A stretch of DNA of 5,120 nucleotides, from contig SKOL01000333.1 in assembly GCA_007120055.1 (NCBI GenBank), forward strand, positions 1-5,120. Reading direction: 5' to 3'. The position numbers and the translations under genes were made by a program. The stretch's first letter is position 1; every line of letters begins with the position of its first letter. The notes below the pieces were generated by a model, which worked only from the letters and a program-made list of their open reading frames with translations, did no database searches and was not told the origin of the DNA. Positions 1 to 4,896 of the stretch are shown one piece after another. The stretch is from Anaerobacillus sp. Its GTDB lineage: Bacteria > Bacillota > Bacilli > Bacillales_H > Anaerobacillaceae.

Positions 1-624
1 CCACTCTGCTTGTTGAAATTCGCTTAACATAAAAGCATTTTCTAATTGTTGGTTTAATTTACGGATATGTATGCCATTTTTATTTGATGGTTGTTGTAGT
101 TCGGTAATGATCTGTTTAAAATATTTCCCAGAATCAATATAGAGTTTATTTACTTTAGTGACAAGAAGTGGTCCAAATTTAGGTGGTAAAATAGCAAAGT
201 TAACGAATGTTGAAATGATTATTCCTAAAGATGTGCCTGAAAGTCTAAAAATAAATTCGCTGATTAATCCTTCATTTGAACCGGGAATCATTGCTACTGC
301 TGTCAATGTAGCGACTAAAGTTCCGTTATCTAGTTTCATATGATGGCATACGACGATCGTTAACATGGCGACTAACGCAAATGTAATCGCCGACTGACCA
401 AGGAATAAATCAAATAGTAACGCAAAGCCAGCGCCAATAGCGGCGGCAGGAAGTCGTATCATTCCTTTTTTTAAAGAGTCTCTTGCAGTAGGTTCTGTAG
501 TAACAATTGCTGTGATGACAGCGAATATAACAGGCAAACCAAGTTTTAAGCATACAGTAGCAGTGAGAAAAACAGCTATGCCAGTCTTAATTACTCTGCG
601 GCCAAAAAATTTACTCGTTTTCAT
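1..624 (-). CDS. FUSC/DUF939 family membrane protein (aromatic acid exporter-like), 3' end cut off by window
   Basis: The minus strand is open from the ATG at 622-624 to the window edge: 208 codons with no stop, so the C-terminal part lies outside. A GGGTGA ribosome binding site (631-636) sits 6 nt before the ATG. The protein starts with a basic stretch (FFGRRVIKTGIAVFL, residues 6-20), followed by hydrophobic segments at about 14-26, 30-43, 56-75, 79-93, 101-115 and 129-146. The motifs TTEPTARDSLKKG (42-54) and the helix ending in NFAILPPKFGP (142-152) match my memory of the DUF939 'aromatic acid exporter' family, whose members have an N-terminal membrane half and a cytoplasmic C-terminal half. 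The hydrophilic sequence from about residue 153 (KVNKLYIDSGKYFKQI) would begin that cytoplasmic half. The family is usually near 330-360 residues, so roughly 120-150 are missing. The substrate is unknown; the family name is by homology only. It is transcribed divergently from the deacetylase gene. Confidence 0.85.
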   Translation of the reverse strand, partial: MKTSKFFGRRVIKTGIAVFLTATVCLKLGLPVIFAVITAIVTTEPTARDSLKKGMIRLPAAAIGAGFALLFDLFLGQSAITFALVAMLTIVVCHHMKLDNGTLVATLTAVAMIPGSNEGLISEFIFRLSGTSLGIIISTFVNFAILPPKFGPLLVTKVNKLYIDSGKYFKQIITELQQPSNKNGIHIRKLNQQLENAFMLSEFQQAEW

Positions 625-788
625 TAAAATTCACCCTTTAATTAACCATAAGTAGAGTATTTGTATTTTTTTCCAAGAGTATGCATAATTTAATAGAAGC
701 TAAATTTGGTCACGTAGCGAAAAATTATGTTAGTATATTAGTAATGATTTATTTGATAGGTAATAGGGACGTAAAAAATAATTTGATT

Positions 789-794
789 AGGTGA
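789..794 (+). promoter_or_regulatory. Ribosome binding site that decides the deacetylase start
   Basis: AGGTGA lies 5 nt before the ATG at 800. It overlaps the alternative in-frame GTG at 791, which has no comparable site in front of it. This makes the protein 298 rather than 301 residues. Confidence 0.7.
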
Positions 795-799
795 TAATA

Positions 800-1696
800 A
801 TGAAAAGAAGTGCGATGATCTCACTATTGGCTATATTCTTGTTAGTAATTACTGCTTGTGCTAATGCGAACAACAATGTAAATGATGAAGAGATTGAATA
901 CGAACAAAATGACGTAGTTTTAGATGAAGTAGAGACTGATGTTAATGAAGAGGTTGAAGTATCGCTAGATGAGGATAAAGAACTTCAACTACTTCAGGAT
1001 GAAGAACGAGAAGAAGAACAAGAGAAGGTTACACCACGCTATGTTTTACAAAGTGATCATACGGTAAAGCCGATCGATGAAAATGAAAATAAAAAAGTTG
1101 TTCTTTTAACCATTGATGATGCCCCAGAGCATTATGCTGTTGAAATGGCGCAACTATTAAAAGAAAAAGAAGTAAATGCTATTTTCTTTGTAAATGGACA
1201 TTTCATTATGAATGAGTCGGGTAGAGAGAAACTGCAAACGATTTATGATCTTGGGTTTGAAATCGGTAACCATACGATGAATCACCCGAACTTGAGGGAG
1301 TTATCGGAAGAGCAACAAAGAGAAGAAATAGTGAAACTAAATGATCTGATCGAAGAAATTACCGGAGAGAGGCCGAGATTTTTTAGAGCACCATTTGGGG
1401 TAAATACAGATGTATCTCGTCAAGTAGTAGCAGAGGAAAATATGCAATGGATGAATTGGACTTATGGTTACGATTACTTCCAACCTTATATGGATGCAGA
1501 GAAACTTGCGGAAGCTATGATTACAGGGGAAGGACCAGAAGTTGATGTACCTTATTCTTTATTAAAGCCTGGTGCTAATTTACTAATGCATGATCGAAAA
1601 TGGACCTTTGAAGCCTTACCAGCAATTATTGATGGATTACGCGAAAAAGGTTACGAATTTGTTGACCCTAAATTGATTAAAACAAATGAGAGCTAA
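800..1696 (+). CDS. Lipoprotein polysaccharide deacetylase (NodB homology domain)
   Basis: This is a secreted, membrane-anchored carbohydrate esterase 4 type enzyme of 298 residues, expected to remove N-acetyl groups from a cell-wall polysaccharide, most likely peptidoglycan, outside the membrane. An N-terminal signal peptide ends in lipobox ITAC with the acylated Cys at 20. Residues 29-76 form a strongly acidic linker (24 of 48 are D or E). The NodB domain covers about 98-293 and all metal and catalytic motifs are present: TIDDAPE (104-110, D106/D107), HTMNHP (158-163, metal-binding H158 and H162), RAPFG (196-200), the NWTYGYDY region (219-226) and LLMHD (261-265). Motif 1 has Ala where TFDDGP has Gly, and Ile for Phe. 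I chose the ATG at 800 over an in-frame GTG at 791, because AGGTGA (789-794) is the ribosome binding site, 5 nt before the ATG, and overlaps the GTG. An intrinsic terminator begins at the stop codon. The exact substrate cannot be read from sequence. Confidence 0.9.
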   Translation: MKRSAMISLLAIFLLVITACANANNNVNDEEIEYEQNDVVLDEVETDVNEEVEVSLDEDKELQLLQDEEREEEQEKVTPRYVLQSDHTVKPIDENENKKVVLLTIDDAPEHYAVEMAQLLKEKEVNAIFFVNGHFIMNESGREKLQTIYDLGFEIGNHTMNHPNLRELSEEQQREEIVKLNDLIEEITGERPRFFRAPFGVNTDVSRQVVAEENMQWMNWTYGYDYFQPYMDAEKLAEAMITGEGPEVDVPYSLLKPGANLLMHDRKWTFEALPAIIDGLREKGYEFVDPKLIKTNES

Positions 1697-1725
1697 ACAT
1701 GTATAAATATGTTTAGCTTTTTTTT
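1691..1725 (+). terminator. Intrinsic terminator after the deacetylase gene
   Basis: A perfect 10-bp inverted repeat, AGCTAAACAT (1691-1700) and ATGTTTAGCT (1709-1718), encloses an 8-nt loop and runs into eight T residues (1718-1725). The stop codon TAA (1694-1696) is inside the left arm. The stem is AT-rich but perfect, and the T tract is good. It should limit read-through into the M23 gene at 1852. Confidence 0.85.
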
Positions 1726-1758
1726 ATGAATAATATTAGTTTAATGAATAATATTAGT
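1726..1758. repeat. 15-bp direct repeat, two copies
   Basis: ATGAATAATATTAGT occurs at 1726-1740 and again at 1744-1758, an 18-nt period, directly after the terminator T tract. It looks like a short tandem duplication in AT-rich spacer. No function is evident, and the rest of the spacer to 1851 shows no convincing promoter hexamers. Confidence 0.6.
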
Positions 1759-1851
1759 GGGAAAAATATAGAAGAACAATATAAAATCATAAGAATTATT
1801 GGATTGTTTCAGTTAAATTGAAAAACAAGAACAATAAGGATTGAATTTATT

Positions 1852-2964
1852 ATGAAACGACTTCTAGTTTTTTTAACACTATCTTTAATACTCTTAATAG
1901 TTTCGTGTGGGACTAAAGTTGAAGATGAAAAAACAATTAAAGGATTAAAAGGAGATAAAAATCAAATACAACAATGGGAAAAGGTTGTGAAAGACGAAGA
2001 AAGTATTTATTTAAAAGAATTAAAACTGAAATCTATAGATGGGCAACAAGTATTTTTAGTTGATGATCTTTTTGAACTTATTGATGGCACTTATCAATAC
2101 GATGATTTGCATCGTTCTGTCGAAATGGAGATTGATAATCATATTTTTAAGTTAGTGTATGACATTGCGGTTGTAGAGCATAATGGGTTGTATTTACCTA
2201 CCGATGAGATTTCGATGGTTCTTGAAGAAGAGAAAGTGTATTTGCCGGTATCCTTTTTGGACGTTGCCTTAGGTTTAGATGTCGAAGTAAATGATCATTT
2301 AGTATCGTTTCAATGGATGGAAGAAGCTTTGCCGGTAGGTTCGGTACGTGAAGAAAGTTTACTTGAACGATCTTGGACAATAGATCGAATGGTTGATTAT
2401 TTATCTTTTTTACAAAAACCGATAGAAGAAGCTGAAGTGAGTACGATCCCTAATCACCTTCCAGGAGCAAAGAGAGCGTATCGGAATGGTTATCATGAAG
2501 GTATTGATTGGTACGGTTATGCAACTGGAAAACAAATTTCGACCGATACGCCAATATATGCGATGGCCGAAGGGGTTGTTGTTCGAGCGGACCACGACTA
2601 TGAGGAATATCCGTCCCCATTGATTCGTAATAAAGACTTATCTCTCACTGCGCAATTAGGTGAGACTCCGGAATACATTTTTGACCGTTTACGAGGGAAG
2701 CAAGTATGGGTTCAGTATGAAAAAGGGGTAATGAACCGCTTTGCTCATCTTGATTCGATTCCTGATGATCTCAAAGTAGGAGATAAGGTTACCAGTGAAA
2801 CAATTATTGGGTACGTCGGTAATTCAGGAACGAGTGGTGCTGTCAACCAAGATGGTACTCAGCTACATTTGCATCAAGATCTGCTCATTTATGGTGAGTT
2901 ATTTTGGAAACCATTTACATTAGATGAAGTGAAGGAAATTATCGTTCGTATATTTGAAGAATAA
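1852..2964 (+). CDS. Lipoprotein M23 (LytM-type) metallopeptidase with copper-amine-oxidase-N-like domain
   Basis: This 370-residue protein is probably a zinc endopeptidase acting on peptidoglycan peptides, tethered to the outer face of the membrane. The signal peptide ends in lipobox IVSC, with Cys19 as the lipidation site. Residues about 52-155 resemble the copper amine oxidase N-terminal-like 'stalk' domain common in secreted Firmicute proteins (VYLPVSFLDVALGLDVEV, 129-146). The M23 domain spans about 204-355. Its expected zinc ligands are H215 and D219 (in YHEGIDW) and H341 of LHLH (338-341); H299 (RFAHLDSI) and H339 fit the catalytic histidines. The HxxxD and HxH motifs are intact, so the enzyme should be active. 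The gap between D219 and H339 is 120 residues, longer than is typical, with an apparent insertion near 249-281. The start follows AAGGA (1836-1840) with an 11-nt spacer, slightly long. It lies downstream of another wall-modifying lipoprotein gene but beyond that gene's terminator. Confidence 0.88.
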   Translation: MKRLLVFLTLSLILLIVSCGTKVEDEKTIKGLKGDKNQIQQWEKVVKDEESIYLKELKLKSIDGQQVFLVDDLFELIDGTYQYDDLHRSVEMEIDNHIFKLVYDIAVVEHNGLYLPTDEISMVLEEEKVYLPVSFLDVALGLDVEVNDHLVSFQWMEEALPVGSVREESLLERSWTIDRMVDYLSFLQKPIEEAEVSTIPNHLPGAKRAYRNGYHEGIDWYGYATGKQISTDTPIYAMAEGVVVRADHDYEEYPSPLIRNKDLSLTAQLGETPEYIFDRLRGKQVWVQYEKGVMNRFAHLDSIPDDLKVGDKVTSETIIGYVGNSGTSGAVNQDGTQLHLHQDLLIYGELFWKPFTLDEVKEIIVRIFEE

Positions 2965-2967
2965 GAT

Positions 2968-3038
2968 GAGGGTGTCCTATAAGTGTCAGTTCATTAGTTA
3001 GTGCTTTTGAATGACTGACGTTCTTATAGGGTACCCTC
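2968..3038. terminator. Long two-tier hairpin between convergent genes, probable bidirectional terminator
   Basis: The arms 2968-2983 and 3023-3038 pair over 16 bp, including two G-U pairs. After a small internal loop, GTCAGT-t-CATT (2985-2995) pairs with AATGACTGAC (3010-3019) over 10 bp with one bulged T. The loop is 2996-3009. It fills almost the whole 75-nt gap between the stop codons at 2964 and 3040. The T tracts are weak on both strands (CTCTTTA on plus, ATCTTATT on minus), so termination is likely but not textbook. It could also be a copy of a dispersed palindromic repeat. Confidence 0.65.
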
Positions 3039-3039
3039 T

Positions 3040-3996
3040 TTACGTATTAATCGCTATCGTTCTCCTTTCGCTTTTATTTGAGTCACTCTCCATTATTTCG
3101 ATATGAAGAAGGAAGTACTCGTCAAAATCTCCTTTTGGTACAAAAAATATAAGTGGAGTCTTTTCGCTAGCTTTTTTATCGATGTATAAACAATCCTCGA
3201 ACACTAACTCCCAATGATCAGGAACATCAACGTTGATTATATAGTGATGAGGCTTATTATCATAATTACGAATCTCTAGCTCGTAAGAAAAAACTTTGTT
3301 GGATTCTACTTTGATACCTGTTACATTTTTGTGAATTGTTGCTTCAAACTGCGTGCTTAAAAAAGTGAATGTAACCATTGAAAAAAGAAGTAGTAAAAGT
3401 AAAATGAAGAGAAGTTTATTTATGTCCTTAAAAGAATTTCTACTTTTATGATCTGAAAAAATCTTTTGGAAATGGCCATATGGGCATGCAAATTTACAAA
3501 AACGTTGCCTTAGAAAAAAGATTAGTAAAAATAGAATTATGCTTAGAAAAATAAAAAAAGTTCCGCTCACAGTTAAAAATTGAAGCTGGATGATCGTTAT
3601 CGCTAAATAAATAGGATGAATAAAGTAGGCTAAAATTCCAAACGAAGCGATCATTGCAACAACTAAAGATAAAGTAAAGATAATGAATGTTTTTATCGAC
3701 GCTGGTGCTTTTAATAGTAGTTGATTGCATTCTATTTTAAATAAAAGACGAATGACCGTATTGTGAGGACAAAACCAACTACAAAATCTCCGTTCTGACC
3801 ATTTGGATATAGCGACAAAGCTAATGACCAAAAAGAGGAGTGCGAGTAAATATAAAAAACCTTTTTGAAATGAAAAAGCCCTTGTGAAAAGGTGGAAAGA
3901 TTGATTTATTAAGTCTAAGCGAAAGATATCTAAAATCGGTACGGTAAAAAAACTAATAAAAATAATCCACTGAGTTTTTATTCTTATTTTCTGCAT
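3040..3996 (-). CDS. CcoG/FixG-like membrane iron-sulfur protein lacking the ferredoxin segment
   Basis: The protein has 318 residues with about five membrane segments (near 10-27, 46-64, 102-126, 145-162, 194-213). It carries two CxxxCP motifs at membrane boundaries: RRFCSWFCPHN (69-79, C72/C76) and RQRFCKFACPYGHFQ (163-177, C167/C171). These match the paired motifs of CcoG/FixG/RdxA and NapH-type proteins and probably hold a redox cluster or metal. The C-terminal 220-318 looks like the extracytoplasmic Ig-like domain of FixG proteins (YELEIRNYDNKPHHYIINV, 238-256). The CxxCxxCxxxCP ferredoxin segment that normally follows CPYxRFQ is absent: residue 181 leads almost directly to the last membrane helix. 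Proteobacterial CcoG reduces Cu(II) for cbb3 oxidase assembly; whether this protein does is unknown. AGAGAGGAA (4004-4012) lies 7 nt before the ATG. It is convergent with the M23 gene and has its own promoter. NapH/MauN-like electron transfer is the main alternative. Confidence 0.75.
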   Translation of the reverse strand: MQKIRIKTQWIIFISFFTVPILDIFRLDLINQSFHLFTRAFSFQKGFLYLLALLFLVISFVAISKWSERRFCSWFCPHNTVIRLLFKIECNQLLLKAPASIKTFIIFTLSLVVAMIASFGILAYFIHPIYLAITIIQLQFLTVSGTFFIFLSIILFLLIFFLRQRFCKFACPYGHFQKIFSDHKSRNSFKDINKLLFILLLLLLFSMVTFTFLSTQFEATIHKNVTGIKVESNKVFSYELEIRNYDNKPHHYIINVDVPDHWELVFEDCLYIDKKASEKTPLIFFVPKGDFDEYFLLHIEIMESDSNKSERRTIAINT

Positions 3997-4044
3997 ACTA
4001 TAATTCCTCTCTAATTCATTTAATTTCTCAAAAAACTACTTAAT

Positions 4045-4060
4045 TAAACATCGATGTTTA
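4045..4060. promoter_or_regulatory. Perfect 16-bp palindrome over the predicted start site, candidate operator
   Basis: TAAACATCGATGTTTA is a perfect palindrome without a spacer. It begins 1 nt downstream of the predicted -10 box of the CcoG-like gene and covers its likely transcription start. That is a classic place for a repressor operator. I cannot assign it to a named regulator family. Confidence 0.5.
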
Positions 4061-4061
4061 T

Positions 4062-4090
4062 ATAATAAAGACGGCAAAAAGTGAAGACAA
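4062..4090 (-). promoter_or_regulatory. Sigma-A-like promoter for the CcoG-like gene
   Basis: Reading the minus strand, TTGTCT (4085-4090) and TATTAT (4062-4067) are separated by 17 nt. Each hexamer matches the sigma-A consensus at four or five of six bases. Transcription would start near 4055, leaving an approximately 60-nt leader before the ATG at 3996. Confidence 0.55.
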
Positions 4091-4134
4091 AAGATGACAG
4101 TATTTGCAAACCTTTTATGATATTCTATTAGAGT

Positions 4135-4149
4135 TACTTTACTAAAGTA
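4135..4149. promoter_or_regulatory. 15-bp palindrome of 7-1-7 form in the divergent region
   Basis: TACTTTA-C-TAAAGTA is a perfect 7-1-7 inverted repeat, 104 nt before the GAF gene start. Fur-family boxes have the same geometry, but the half-site does not match the Fur, PerR or Zur consensus I know. It overlaps a weak possible plus-strand promoter (TTACTT 4134-4139, TATATA 4156-4161, 16-nt gap). AT-rich sequence makes chance palindromes more likely, so support is modest. Confidence 0.3.
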
Positions 4150-4215
4150 TGCATTTATATATCCATTTTACGTTTGTGTATTTCTCGATAAATTCCTTTT
4201 ATAGTTCTGTTTTTC

Positions 4216-4264
4216 TTTAATGAAAAAGTCAAGTTTTTAGGAGGGGATTTTAATGAAAAAGTCA
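4216..4264 (+). repeat. 16-bp direct repeat duplicating the GAF gene start
   Basis: TTTAATGAAAAAGTCA occurs at 4216-4231 and again at 4249-4264, exactly 33 nt apart, so the two ATGs (4220 and 4253) are in the same frame. The upstream ATG has no ribosome binding site and reads MKKSSF before a TAG at 4238-4240. The strong AGGAGGGG (4239-4246) lies between the copies and serves the second ATG. Confidence 0.75.
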
Positions 4265-4717
4265 GATAAACTTGATGAGCTTAGGCTTGAAGTGGGGATG
4301 GTTGCAGATCAAGTTGATACTCGAGAAAAATTTTATATAGGTATTATTAATACGATCGGCAACCACCTTCCAATAGGATTTGGAGTAGCGATATATAACT
4401 GTGTTGATGGTTTCTTTATCAATTTTATTAGTTGTGGAAAAATAACTGAAAAAAAATATGTAAAATATGGTGATTGTATGTTTAGTATTTGTAGTATTAG
4501 GGGTAAAGTAACTATACATACTGAAGAGGGTTCAATAAAAGCATATGCTCCTTTTTATGATGGCCATCATTTAATTGGAATACTCTTTATTGAATGTCAG
4601 GATGAAAACTATAAAGTCACTGAAGAAGATTTTATATTTCTTGAGGAAATTACACGTTATATGGAAGTTAAGGGAAGAGAATACAGTGATTGGTCAATTG
4701 ATAATAATAGCTTTTAA
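4253..4717 (+). CDS. Small GAF-like domain protein
   Basis: The 154-residue protein has no signal peptide or membrane segment and is probably a cytoplasmic single-domain sensor or small-molecule-binding protein. A short helical, charged N-terminus (residues 3-34) leads into a GAF-like core: GFGVAIYNCVDGFFINF (42-58), the CSIRGK stretch (80-85), APFYDGHHLIGILFIEC (99-115) and a final helix VTEEDFIFLEEITRYMEV (122-139). The order of strands and the APF...GxLxIE...F/D-rich final helix are typical of GAF folds. It has five cysteines (50, 61, 75, 80, 115), many for its size, so a redox or metal role is possible. It lacks the GVCG-type and DIDS motifs of free methionine-R-sulfoxide reductase, which is a similar-sized GAF protein. 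The nitrate-binding GAF protein NreA is another same-size relative I cannot confirm. AGGAGGGG (4239-4246) lies 6 nt before the ATG. The gene is divergent from the CcoG-like gene. Confidence 0.65.
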   Translation: MKKSDKLDELRLEVGMVADQVDTREKFYIGIINTIGNHLPIGFGVAIYNCVDGFFINFISCGKITEKKYVKYGDCMFSICSIRGKVTIHTEEGSIKAYAPFYDGHHLIGILFIECQDENYKVTEEDFIFLEEITRYMEVKGREYSDWSIDNNSF

Positions 4718-4833
4718 TTGATAATTTGTTATTATGAAATTAGTAATGAATTCAATGTGTTTTTTATGGTTGTGTGGACAGGGGCGCGGTTTTGAAGAGG
4801 TGTTGAGTGGTTTTACTTGTAAAAAAATCGCAA

Positions 4834-4862
4834 TTGACATTTGTAATAATTTTAGTTATAAT
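4834..4862 (+). promoter_or_regulatory. Perfect consensus sigma-A promoter for the DUF3055-like gene
   Basis: TTGACA (4834-4839) and TATAAT (4857-4862) are both exact consensus hexamers, separated by exactly 17 nt. Transcription should start around 4869, giving a leader of about 28 nt that contains AAAGGAGG (4881-4888). This predicts strong, constitutive-type expression independent of the GAF gene upstream. Confidence 0.9.
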
Positions 4863-4896
4863 AAAATTCAGAATATTAAAAAAGGAGGCGTTGCAA

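Noticed and set aside
158..343. 61-codon plus-strand open frame opposite the exporter gene
   Set aside because: It lies entirely antisense to the DUF939-like coding region, which has clear family motifs and a ribosome binding site.
706..739. Possible promoter TTGGTC with TAGTAT or TATATT for the deacetylase gene
   Set aside because: The spacings are 19 or 22 nt and the hexamers match poorly. A promoter must lie in 625-790, but I cannot place it.
2198..2595. Two minus-strand open frames of about 60 codons within the M23 gene
   Set aside because: Both are antisense to a gene with intact lipobox and zinc motifs; neither has a recognisable domain.
3494..3730. 78-codon minus-strand open frame in another frame of the CcoG-like gene
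   Set aside because: It overlaps coding sequence carrying the CxxxCP motif and shows no domain; a shadow frame.
4262..4519. 85-codon minus-strand open frame opposite the GAF gene
   Set aside because: Its composition is that of an AT-rich antisense frame (runs of T, N, Y, F), and the plus-strand gene has a strong ribosome binding site and GAF-like pattern.
4253..4717. GAF-like gene as a free methionine-R-sulfoxide reductase
   Set aside because: The size fits, but the expected GVCG-type and DIDS-type motifs and catalytic cysteine arrangement are not seen.
4696..4725. 10-bp direct repeat AATTGATAAT around the GAF stop codon
   Set aside because: It is short and AT-rich, so chance is a sufficient explanation; it forms no good terminator with flanking sequence.
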